Positions 7,623 to 13,201 of a stretch of DNA of 13,201 nt are shown in pieces (position 1 is the stretch's first letter; every line of letters starts with the position of its first letter). The position numbers and the translations under genes were made by a program. Below the pieces are notes generated by a model. It made no database searches. It worked only from the letters and a program-made list of their open reading frames with translations, and was not told where the DNA came from. This DNA comes from Ruminococcaceae bacterium UBA1425 (GTDB lineage: Bacteria; Bacillota; Clostridia; Oscillospirales; Acutalibacteraceae), in NCBI GenBank assembly GCA_002329365.1, contig DCUB01000010.1, forward strand, positions 1,384 to 14,584, in the 5' to 3' direction.

Positions 7623-8851
7623 TGACGGACACCTCCCAGCTTTTCGTCGCGGTATTTCCGTGAAAACGCCATAAGCGACGGTTTTTCGCACACAAGCTCA
7701 AAGTCGATATCGGAAAGAGGTATTCCGTTCTGAATGAGCGACGTGTAAATACCCGCCTTGTTGACGTCGCCTATCATGATAAAGCCCTTGAGGAAACCCT
7801 TATCATAAAACAGTTTTTTGTAGCTGCCCTCCGCCTTGCGTTCAAAAACCTCGCCCGTATAGCTTCCGGCAGTGACGACATGCAGCCCGAAAAAGCCTAT
7901 GGCGTTCATGGGAACAGCCCTGTCAAACGGCTTTTTTCCTCCCGCCATGCTGATGCCGGCGCATTCGCCCTGCCTGTACGCGTTCGGCAGCAGTGCGAGC
8001 ACGCGGTTTTTGCCGCTTGAAACGTCGAGGCTCTGCGTGCAGTCGCCCGCCGCGTAGACGTCGGGTATAACTGTGTGCATCTCGTCGTCGGTGACTATTC
8101 CGCGCTCGTACGACGGCTCAATTGCGCTTAATAACGAGGTGTTCGGCCTTACCCCGACGGCCGTTACAAGCACGTCAAACGGGACGGAGCCGCCTTTGCT
8201 TAATAAAGCCTCGTTTTCGCCGTATCTCAGTACGCTCTGACCTAAAATGAACGATATGCCCTTGCTTTCGATATGACGCCCCAGGATTTCCGAACCTTCC
8301 GCGTCAAGGATGCTTGACAGCACCCTGTCGGAAAGGTCGACGACGGTAATACTCTTTACTCTTCCGGCTATGCCCTCCGCGCATTTTAGCCCTATAAGCC
8401 CCGCGCCGATTATCAGCACGCGCGAACCGGCGTTTATTGCTTTGCCGAGCGCGTCGGCGTCGTCAAGCGACATGAAGGTAAAGCTGTTTTTGACCTTTTC
8501 CTGCCCTTCTGTCTCGGGAATGAACGGAACGGAGCCTGTAGCAATTAATAATTTATCATAGCAAATCGACCGACCGTCGTCAAGGCTGACGGTCTTGTTT
8601 TTTACATTTATTGACAACACGTTTTTTCCGAAAATGCATTCGCAGCCGTTTACGCTGTAAAAATCGTCGGGTCTGTACCTCATCTTCTGTCTGTCCGTCT
8701 TGCCGAGCAGAAGATAGGAAATAAGCGGCCTTGAATATGTGTGGTGGGGCTCGGACGAAATAACAGTAATCTGTCCGCTTTTGTCAATCTGACGTATGCC
8801 CTCGACGGCGCCCACTGCGGCGGCGGAATTTCCTATAATCAGATATTTCAC
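7619..8851 (-). CDS. FAD/NAD(P)-dependent oxidoreductase, probable electron-input subunit of glutamate synthase
   Basis: This 410-residue flavoprotein belongs to the two-dinucleotide-binding-domain family that includes rubredoxin reductases and the N-terminal part of NirB. The FAD Rossmann motif is a variant, IIGNSAAAVGA (5-15), with Ser-Ala where many relatives have Gly-x-Gly. Next are ATGSVP (104-109), the NAD(P) Rossmann IIGAGLIGLKCAEG (147-160) and DVYAAGD (264-270), which contacts the flavin. It begins with GTG at 8851, preceded by AGGGGGT and only 4 nt after the ferredoxin stop. No fused Fe-S domain is visible, unlike GltD. Lying between the ferredoxin and the GXGXG subunit, it most probably passes electrons from NAD(P)H through the ferredoxin to the FMN/3Fe-4S subunit. 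That assignment is inferred from position; the partner nucleotide cannot be read from the sequence with confidence. Confidence 0.9.
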   Translation of the reverse strand: MKYLIIGNSAAAVGAVEGIRQIDKSGQITVISSEPHHTYSRPLISYLLLGKTDRQKMRYRPDDFYSVNGCECIFGKNVLSINVKNKTVSLDDGRSICYDKLLIATGSVPFIPETEGQEKVKNSFTFMSLDDADALGKAINAGSRVLIIGAGLIGLKCAEGIAGRVKSITVVDLSDRVLSSILDAEGSEILGRHIESKGISFILGQSVLRYGENEALLSKGGSVPFDVLVTAVGVRPNTSLLSAIEPSYERGIVTDDEMHTVIPDVYAAGDCTQSLDVSSGKNRVLALLPNAYRQGECAGISMAGGKKPFDRAVPMNAIGFFGLHVVTAGSYTGEVFERKAEGSYKKLFYDKGFLKGFIMIGDVNKAGIYTSLIQNGIPLSDIDFELVCEKPSLMAFSRKYRDEKLGGVRQ

Positions 8852-8855
8852 TGCG

Positions 8856-9287
8856 TTACCCCCTGTCCTCGAATACTATGGCGCCGTTCGGGCAGCCCGC
8901 GACGCACTGCGGAATGCCGTCGTTTGTTTTTGCGCACAGCTCGCATTTTTGTATGGCGCCCGTTTCGGACTGTGATATGGCGCCGTAGGGACACGCGAGA
9001 ATACAGGTGAAGCAGCCGACGCACTTGTCGCTGTCGATTACTATGACACCGTTCTCCCTTGAAAGTGCTCCGGTAATGCAGCTCTTGACGCACAGCGGCT
9101 CGTCGCAGTGACGGCACGAAACGGCGAACGATATGTCGTCCTGCTCCTCTATACGGATTCTCGGACGTATCTCAAGGTTGCATAGCGCCTTTGCCATATC
9201 CTTCATTCCCGTATTGGCAAATGCGCAGTAGTATTCGCAGAGGTGGCAGCCGAGACACCACTTCTCGTTTACATAAACGCGTTTCAT
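8856..9287 (-). CDS. Four-cluster 4Fe-4S ferredoxin-type protein (DmsB/HycB-like)
   Basis: This 143-residue electron carrier has sixteen cysteines in four ferredoxin-like sets: 11/14/17/21, 58/61/66/70, 89/92/95/99 and 115/118/128/132. It can therefore hold up to four [4Fe-4S] clusters, as in the electron-transfer subunits of DMSO reductase or formate hydrogenlyase. Cys36 is an extra. No signal peptide or membrane segment is seen, so it should be cytosolic. The start is fixed by AGAGGTGA four nt before ATG; that site overlaps the end of the upstream synthase gene. The FAD oxidoreductase begins 4 nt downstream. Similar ferredoxin plus FAD pairs accompany split glutamate synthases in anaerobes, where they seem to stand in for the GltD small subunit. 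The role is inferred from family and neighbours. Confidence 0.9.
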   Translation of the reverse strand: MKRVYVNEKWCLGCHLCEYYCAFANTGMKDMAKALCNLEIRPRIRIEEQDDISFAVSCRHCDEPLCVKSCITGALSRENGVIVIDSDKCVGCFTCILACPYGAISQSETGAIQKCELCAKTNDGIPQCVAGCPNGAIVFEDRG

Positions 9288-9298
9288 TCGTTCACCTC

Positions 9299-10804
9299 TT
9301 AATCTCCGGCGTGCATTATGCCGAGTATTTCAAGCTCTTTTTCATTTAAGCCGACTCCGCGCAGCATCAGCCTGTTGCCTTTTAGCGCCTCAATAGAGTT
9401 TATTCCCATTCCGCCCATCATCTCTTTTATCTCATGCTTCCACGCGTTGAGAAGATTAATAAGCCTTTGATGTCCGAGCTCCGGGTTCAGCCTTTTGACA
9501 AGGTCGGGACGCTGTGTCGCGATGCCCCAGTTGCATTTTCCGCTCTGGCAGTTACGGCAAAGGTGACAGCCGAGAGCCAACATCGCGCCCGTAGCTATGT
9601 AAACCGCGTCCGCGCCGAGAGCAATAGCCTTTACGACGTCCGCGCTGTTTCGTATGCTGCCGCCCGCCACAAGCGAAACGGAGCTTCTTATGCCCTCGTC
9701 CCTGAGACGAGTGTCGACGCTGGCAAGCGCAAGCTCTATGGGAATGCCGACGTTGTCCCTTATCCTTGTGGGCGCGGCTCCCGTTCCTCCGCGGAAGCCG
9801 TCGATGGCTATTATGTCGGCTCCGCTTCGGGCGATACCGCTTGCTATGGCGGCGATGTTGTGGACGGCGGCGACCTTGACTATGACGGGCTTTTTGTTCT
9901 GCGTCGCTTCCTTTAACGAGTAGACAAGCTGGCGCAGATCCTCTATCGAGTAAATGTCGTGGTGCGGAGCCGGAGAAATGGCGTCGGAGCCTTCGGGAAT
10001 CATTCTCGTCTTTGCTATGTCGCCCACAATCTTGGCTCCCGGAAGGTGCCCGCCGATGCCGGGCTTTGCCCCCTGCCCCATTTTAATCTCGATAGCCGCC
10101 CCCGCGTTAAGATAGTCGAGATACACGCCGAACCTGCCGGACGCCACCTGTACTATCGTATTTTTTCCGTACTTGTAGAAGTCCTCGTGCAGCCCGCCCT
10201 CGCCCGTGTTGTAATACGTTCCGAGCGACTGCGCGGCGCGAGCCATGCTTTCGTGCGCGTTATAGCTTATGGAGCCGTATGACATAGCGGAGAACATCAC
10301 GGGCAGCTCAAGCTCAAGCTGCGGCGACGTGTTTACCTTTAAAGTGCCGTCGTCGCTGCGCCCGATTTTTTCGGGCTTCTTGCCGAGGAAGGTTTTTGTT
10401 TCCATCGGCTCGCGAAGCGGGTCAATAGGCGGGTTTGTAACCTGCGAGGCGTTTATCAGAATCTTATCCCAGTATACGGGATAGTTTTTCGGGTTGCCCA
10501 TTGACGACAGCAGCACTCCGCCGCTTCCCGCCTGCATGTAAATCTCCTTTATAGCGTCCTCGTTCCAGTTTGCGTTCTCGCGGAAGGTGTGGTCCGTTCT
10601 TATGATTTTCAGCGCCCTTGTGGGGCAGAGCAAAACGCAGCGGTGGCAGTTGACGCACTTTAGCTCGTCACTTTCCATTGCGTTTCTTTCGGAATCGTAA
10701 CCGTGCACCTCGTTTGCGCACTGGCGCTCGCACGCGCGGCAGCGGATGCACTGGCTCTCGTCCCTTACTATTTCAAATTCGGGATATATGAAGTTTATCG
10801 GCAT
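9299..10804 (-). CDS. Glutamate synthase FMN/Fe-S synthase subunit (GltB central domain, archaeal type)
   Basis: This subunit converts 2-oxoglutarate and ammonia to glutamate on an FMN-bearing TIM barrel. The N-terminus carries a two-cluster ferredoxin domain (Cys19/22/25/29 and Cys50/53/56/60), typical of the archaeal-type enzyme and absent from enteric GltB. The barrel spans about 160-480, with SAMSYGSIS (172-180), GEGGLHED (201-208), IEIKMGQGAKPGIGGHLP (238-255), ISPAPHHDIYSIEDL (276-290) and the phosphate-binding AIDGFRGGTGAAP (333-345). The Fe-S binding stretch has Cys413, 416, 419 and 424 before WGIATQ. The length, 501 residues, fits the family. Its ATG shares one base with the upstream amidotransferase stop (TGATG), implying translational coupling and equal stoichiometry. 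Electrons probably arrive from the ferredoxin gene 11 nt downstream. Confidence 0.95.
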   Translation of the reverse strand: MPINFIYPEFEIVRDESQCIRCRACERQCANEVHGYDSERNAMESDELKCVNCHRCVLLCPTRALKIIRTDHTFRENANWNEDAIKEIYMQAGSGGVLLSSMGNPKNYPVYWDKILINASQVTNPPIDPLREPMETKTFLGKKPEKIGRSDDGTLKVNTSPQLELELPVMFSAMSYGSISYNAHESMARAAQSLGTYYNTGEGGLHEDFYKYGKNTIVQVASGRFGVYLDYLNAGAAIEIKMGQGAKPGIGGHLPGAKIVGDIAKTRMIPEGSDAISPAPHHDIYSIEDLRQLVYSLKEATQNKKPVIVKVAAVHNIAAIASGIARSGADIIAIDGFRGGTGAAPTRIRDNVGIPIELALASVDTRLRDEGIRSSVSLVAGGSIRNSADVVKAIALGADAVYIATGAMLALGCHLCRNCQSGKCNWGIATQRPDLVKRLNPELGHQRLINLLNAWKHEIKEMMGGMGINSIEALKGNRLMLRGVGLNEKELEILGIMHAGD

Positions 10805-11904
10805 CAGGAATCACCGTTCTTTCTGTTAAGCCTTACAATGACCGGTTCTCCGCCCTTCGGCGCCCACACTCTCTCAATCGAAGGCTCCATTACGCGCAGG
10901 GCGCATTCCTCGCTCGCTATGTAAACCATGTCGTCCTTTTCGCCTACGACCATCGAGCGGAGCTTCAGCCTGTCGTTTAATGCCATCATGCCGCCGTCGA
11001 AGCCTAAGAGTATCGAAAAAGGTCCTGTAATCAAAAGGCTTGAAAACGTATTGCGAAGATATGTCAGACGCTCCCTTTCGCCCTCGCTTCTGCCCTCAAT
11101 GGTACTCCAGAACGGAGCGGCGATAACGCTTGCCGTTTCCTCGAGCGTCAGCCCCGTTCTGCGGACAAGATAATCTATGATGTATGTTATAACCTCGGTG
11201 TCCGTGAGAAGCGTGCATTTGTAGCCGAACATCTCGATATAGCGCCTGTTCGCGTCGTAGGACGATATCTCGCCGTTGTGGACTATCGAATAGTCGAGCA
11301 TGGCGAAGGGGTGCGCGCCGCCCCACCAGCCGGGAGTGTTTGTGGGATATCTTCCGTGCGCCGTCCACGAATAGCCCTCGTACTCGTCGAGCCTGTAAAA
11401 CTCGCCGACATCCTCGGGAAAGCCGACAGCCTTGAAAACGCCCATGTTCTTGCCGCTCGAAAATACATATGCGCCGTCCATCTGCGTATTGATATGAACG
11501 ACAGTGCGCACCACATATTCCTTTTCGTCGAGCTGGCTGTCACGGAGCCTGTTGTGGTCGGGCGAAATGAAATAACGCCATATAAGCGGCTCGTTTGTAA
11601 TCTTCGGCGACTTTTTGACGGGTATCTTCGACAGGTTTATGACCTCGTACATCTCGTTGATGTACTTCTCGCACTCCTCGCGCGCCGACGCGCTTTCATA
11701 AAATACGTGGAACGCGTAATAGTCCTTGTACTGCGGGTAAATGCCGTAGCCCGCGAAGCCTCCGCCCAGTCCGTTTGAGCGGTCGTGCATCACCGTCATG
11801 GCTCTTATAATGGTTTCGCCGGATATGCTTTTTCCGTCCTTTGAAAACAACCCGGCAACGGCGCAGCCGGACGGTATGCGCACCTCGCCCTCCCTTTTTA
11901 ACAT
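10804..11904 (-). CDS. Glutamate synthase glutaminase subunit (class II amidotransferase)
   Basis: This is the Ntn-type glutamine-hydrolysing part of a split glutamate synthase, supplying ammonia to the next gene's product. I place the start at ATG 11904, 8 nt after GGAGG. The alternative TTG at 11919 overlaps that ribosome site. From 11904 the protein has 366 residues. The nucleophile is probably Cys14 in SGCAVAGLFSKDG, so a 13-residue propeptide would have to be removed to free the N-terminal Cys, as in other class II enzymes. Further family motifs are AHGRYPTNTPGW (182-193), HNGEISSYDANR (209-220) and DTEV (235-238). It is the first gene of the long operon, 75 nt downstream of the predicted transcription start. 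PurF-like enzymes share the fold, but no phosphoribosyltransferase domain is present and the neighbour is the synthase subunit. Confidence 0.93.
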   Translation of the reverse strand: MLKREGEVRIPSGCAVAGLFSKDGKSISGETIIRAMTVMHDRSNGLGGGFAGYGIYPQYKDYYAFHVFYESASAREECEKYINEMYEVINLSKIPVKKSPKITNEPLIWRYFISPDHNRLRDSQLDEKEYVVRTVVHINTQMDGAYVFSSGKNMGVFKAVGFPEDVGEFYRLDEYEGYSWTAHGRYPTNTPGWWGGAHPFAMLDYSIVHNGEISSYDANRRYIEMFGYKCTLLTDTEVITYIIDYLVRRTGLTLEETASVIAAPFWSTIEGRSEGERERLTYLRNTFSSLLITGPFSILLGFDGGMMALNDRLKLRSMVVGEKDDMVYIASEECALRVMEPSIERVWAPKGGEPVIVRLNRKNGDS

Positions 11905-11912
11905 GATTTTTT

Positions 11913-11917
11913 CCTCC
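11913..11917 (-). promoter_or_regulatory. Ribosome binding site of the glutaminase subunit
   Basis: GGAGG lies 8 nt before ATG 11904. It decides the start: the in-frame TTG at 11919-11917 overlaps this element and cannot also use it. Confidence 0.85.
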
Positions 11918-11928
11918 AAAACAGTGCA

Positions 11929-11971
11929 GGCGTCTGACTCGCCTTCGTAACACGAAAGCAGGTCAGACGCC
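11929..11971 (-). promoter_or_regulatory. Long hairpin in the 5' leader of the GS/GOGAT operon
   Basis: This is a 43-nt inverted repeat in the leader. The arms GGCGTCTGAC and GTCAGACGCC pair perfectly over 10 bp. The inside continues after one C/A mismatch as CUUUCG/CGAAGG-type pairing around a small UGUUA loop, giving nearly 20 bp. It starts about 8 nt after the predicted transcription start and ends 11 nt before the ribosome site. No U-run follows on the minus strand, so it is not an intrinsic terminator. An alternative fold gives two small tandem hairpins: one with loop UGUUA, and AGGCG/CGCCU with loop AGUCAGA. It may be an mRNA stabiliser, a protein-binding RNA or a DNA operator. The sequence alone does not decide. 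Confidence 0.8.
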
Positions 11972-11985
11972 TTTGTCTTGATTAC

Positions 11986-12014
11986 ATTATATTAAACGGA
12001 ACCTTTGAAGTCAA
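11986..12014 (-). promoter_or_regulatory. Sigma-A promoter of the GS/GOGAT/nucleotide operon
   Basis: On the minus strand, TTGACT (12014-12009), a 17-bp spacer and a perfect TATAAT (11991-11986) form a near-consensus vegetative promoter. Transcription should start near A11979, giving a 5' leader of about 75 nt. No other promoter-sized gap exists among the eleven genes downstream. Confidence 0.88.
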
Positions 12015-12038
12015 TGAAAAATTAAGTGCTTTTTCATT
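12013..12038. repeat. AT-rich inverted repeat beside the leftward -35 box
   Basis: AATGAAAAA (12013-12021) and TTTTTCATT (12030-12038) are perfect 9-bp inverted arms around an 8-nt centre. The left arm overlaps the first two bases of the -35 hexamer of the operon promoter, so a protein bound here could repress it or, as an A-tract UP-like element, help polymerase. No known operator is recognised. Confidence 0.55.
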
Positions 12039-12135
12039 TTTCAACAATTATCACAAAAAACAATTCCGTCGGGCTTATCAATCTTGTGAAATAGTGAGAA
12101 ATTGATGAAAATCCTATTATTAGCGCGAAAAGTGC

Positions 12136-12164
12136 TTGACTTCCGCCGCTTCCGGTACTATACT
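12136..12164 (+). promoter_or_regulatory. Sigma-A promoter of glnN
   Basis: TTGACT (12136-12141), a 17-bp spacer and TATACT (12159-12164) give a near-consensus promoter with the same -35 hexamer and spacing as the divergent one. The predicted start is near A12171-A12173, leaving a leader of about 72 nt before the glnN ATG. Confidence 0.87.
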
Positions 12165-12179
12165 TGCCTCATAAGGCAA

Positions 12180-12209
12180 AGGCGCCGCAGGCTTTTTTCT
12201 GTGGCGCCT
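12180..12209 (+). promoter_or_regulatory. Hairpin in the glnN 5' leader
   Basis: AGGCGCCGCAG (12180-12190) pairs with CTGTGGCGCCT (12199-12209) over 11 bp with one G-U, enclosing an 8-nt loop GCUUUUUU. It starts within 10 nt of the predicted transcript start and ends about 20 nt before the ribosome site (TTTTGGAGTGA). The U-run lies in the loop rather than after the stem, so this is not a normal terminator. The first 14 nt of the transcript match those of the divergent operon at 12 positions. Confidence 0.75.
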
Positions 12210-12244
12210 AAACTATTATAATTAATCTTTTGGAGTGATAGATA

Positions 12245-13201
12245 ATGAAAACCGTACCCGAATATTTCGGCAGCATGGTCTTCGACGACTCGTCAATGAG
12301 GGCAAGACTTCCGAAAGAGACCTACAAGGCATTAAAAAAGACGATGCAGGACGGAAAGAGTCTTGCTCCCGACGTTGCAAACATTGTGGCAAACGCCATG
12401 AAGGATTGGGCAATCGAAAAGGGTGCGACGCACTACACTCACTGGTTCCAGCCGATGACGGGTATCACCGCCGAAAAGCACGACAGCTTCATATCACCCA
12501 CATCCGACGGCAATATAATCATGGAGTTTTCGGGCAAGGAGCTTGTCCGCGGCGAGCCGGACGCTTCCAGCTTCCCGTCGGGCGGACTTCGCAACACGTT
12601 CGAGGCAAGGGGCTACACGGCGTGGGATCCCACCTCTTACGCGTTCATCAAGGAGGGCATACTCTGCATCCCCACCGCATTCTGCTCATACGGCGGACAC
12701 GCGCTCGACAAAAAAACCCCGCTTCTGCGCTCAATGGAGGCAATAAACCGTCAGGCGCTGCGCGTACTTAAGCTGTTCGGCAACGACGACGTTACCTCGG
12801 TAAAAACCACAGTCGGACCCGAGCAGGAATACTTCCTTATCGATAAGACGATGTATGACAAGCGCAAGGACCTGATTTACACGGGAAGAACGCTTTTCGG
12901 CGCGAGACCGCCGAAGGGTCAGGAGCTTAACGACCATTACTTCGGCTCCATAAAGCCGCGTGTTCTCGCATATATGAAGGAGCTGAACGAGGAGCTCTGG
13001 AAGCTCGGCGTTCTCGCGAAAACGGAGCACAACGAGGTTTCCCCCGCACAGCACGAGCTGGCTCCCGTTTTTACAACCACAAACATAGCGACAGACCACA
13101 ATCAGCTTACGATGGAGATTATGCAGAAGGTAGCGAAAAAGCACGGTCTTGTCTGCCTTCTCCACGAAAAGCCCTTTGCCGGCGTCAACGGCAGCGGCAA
13201 G
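12245..13201 (+). CDS. glnN: Type III glutamine synthetase (GlnN), 3' part beyond window
   Basis: GSIII is a large glutamine synthetase (about 700 residues in the family) common in Bacteroidetes, clostridia and cyanobacteria. I translated 319 residues from ATG 12245 to the window end, so less than half is visible and the frame stays open. Hallmarks are PSGGLRNTFEARGYTAWDP (111-129), the first catalytic motif VGPEQEYFLI (190-199, metal-type Glu193/Glu195), EHNEVSPAQHELAP (261-274), which is diagnostic of this class, and NGSGK (315-319) at the edge. GGAGTGA lies 7 nt before the ATG. It is transcribed away from the GS/GOGAT operon from its own strong promoter, so the cell has two unrelated-class synthetases controlled from one intergenic region. 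No truncation or frameshift is seen in the visible part. Confidence 0.96.
   Translation, partial: MKTVPEYFGSMVFDDSSMRARLPKETYKALKKTMQDGKSLAPDVANIVANAMKDWAIEKGATHYTHWFQPMTGITAEKHDSFISPTSDGNIIMEFSGKELVRGEPDASSFPSGGLRNTFEARGYTAWDPTSYAFIKEGILCIPTAFCSYGGHALDKKTPLLRSMEAINRQALRVLKLFGNDDVTSVKTTVGPEQEYFLIDKTMYDKRKDLIYTGRTLFGARPPKGQELNDHYFGSIKPRVLAYMKELNEELWKLGVLAKTEHNEVSPAQHELAPVFTTTNIATDHNQLTMEIMQKVAKKHGLVCLLHEKPFAGVNGSGK

Larger units (their letters stand above)
11905..12244. other. Divergent regulatory intergenic region between the GOGAT operon and glnN
   Basis: This 340-nt region has no convincing ORF. It holds two outward-facing sigma-A promoters whose predicted starts are about 190 bp apart, a leader hairpin for each transcript, an AT-rich inverted repeat next to the leftward -35 box, and outward-facing TTGTGA elements in the middle. 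There is no intrinsic terminator with a U-run, no tRNA, and no T-box or known glutamine riboswitch that I recognise. Confidence 0.85.

Noticed and set aside
6969..7625. A 218-codon plus-strand open frame opposite the GXGXG subunit
   Set aside because: It is antisense to recognisable glycine-repeat coding sequence. The Ala/Tyr/Val-rich translation has no family features.
7623..7691. Longer start for the GXGXG subunit adding 23 residues
   Set aside because: The extension lies inside the conserved end of the FAD gene. The ATG at 7622 has GGGAGGT at good spacing and the ATGA overlap typical of coupled genes.
11905..11919. TTG start five codons upstream for the glutaminase subunit
   Set aside because: The TTG overlaps the GGAGG that serves ATG 11904, so it would have no ribosome site of its own.
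11929..11971. Leader hairpin as an intrinsic terminator
   Set aside because: No U-run follows the stem on the minus strand, and on the plus strand only TTTGTCTT follows, with no gene needing termination there.
12024..12137. Direct repeat AAGTGCTT at 12024-12031 and 12130-12137
   Set aside because: An 8-base repeat in about 340 nt is not far from chance, and the copies sit at different positions relative to the two promoters.
11905..12244. Glutamine riboswitch, T-box or canonical ANTAR dual hexaloop hairpins
   Set aside because: No T-box sequence, no recognisable glutamine aptamer, and no pair of hairpins with six-base A1/G4 loops could be found in either leader.

Overview
The window looks like a chromosomal housekeeping region of an anaerobic Clostridia-type Firmicute. 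The clues are strong GGAGG ribosome sites, split archaeal/clostridial-type glutamate synthase genes, an ANTAR regulator beside glutamine synthetase, and a type III glutamine synthetase. Base composition is moderate and third codon positions are C/T-rich. The lineage below Clostridia cannot be fixed from what I can see.

Layout. Almost everything (nt 1-11904) is one tightly packed minus-strand gene string, with gaps of about 40 nt or less and several stop/start overlaps. It looks like an 11-gene operon. In transcription order: glutaminase subunit of glutamate synthase (11904-10804), FMN/Fe-S synthase subunit (10804-9299), four-cluster ferredoxin (9287-8856), FAD/NAD(P) oxidoreductase (8851-7619), GXGXG subunit (7622-6909), short type I glutamine synthetase glnA (6890-5676), ANTAR RNA-binding regulator (5636-5049), CTP synthase pyrG (5026-3419), adenylosuccinate lyase purB (3390-1957), adenylosuccinate synthetase purA (1941-667), and SAICAR synthase purC (645-1, cut by the window edge). 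The only gene-free stretch over 300 nt is 11905-12244. It carries two divergent, near-consensus sigma-A promoters, each followed almost at once by a strong hairpin. Rightward from it runs glnN, a type III glutamine synthetase cut by the right edge.

How the genes fit together. GS and glutamate synthase form the ammonia-assimilation cycle. The ferredoxin and FAD protein are the likely electron-input module, since there is no canonical GltD. Downstream are consumers of the products: CTP synthase uses glutamine, while SAICAR synthase and adenylosuccinate synthetase use aspartate. The string therefore couples nitrogen assimilation to nucleotide synthesis, with an RNA-binding regulator in the middle.

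Most worth a second look: (i) the two divergent transcripts begin with nearly the same sequence (AAGRCAAAGGCGYC) leading into a long hairpin, a candidate shared cis-regulatory RNA or DNA element; (ii) the ANTAR protein has Asn where the receiver phospho-Asp should be; (iii) GlnA is short and has Lys at the catalytic flap position; (iv) codon usage shifts abruptly inside purC.
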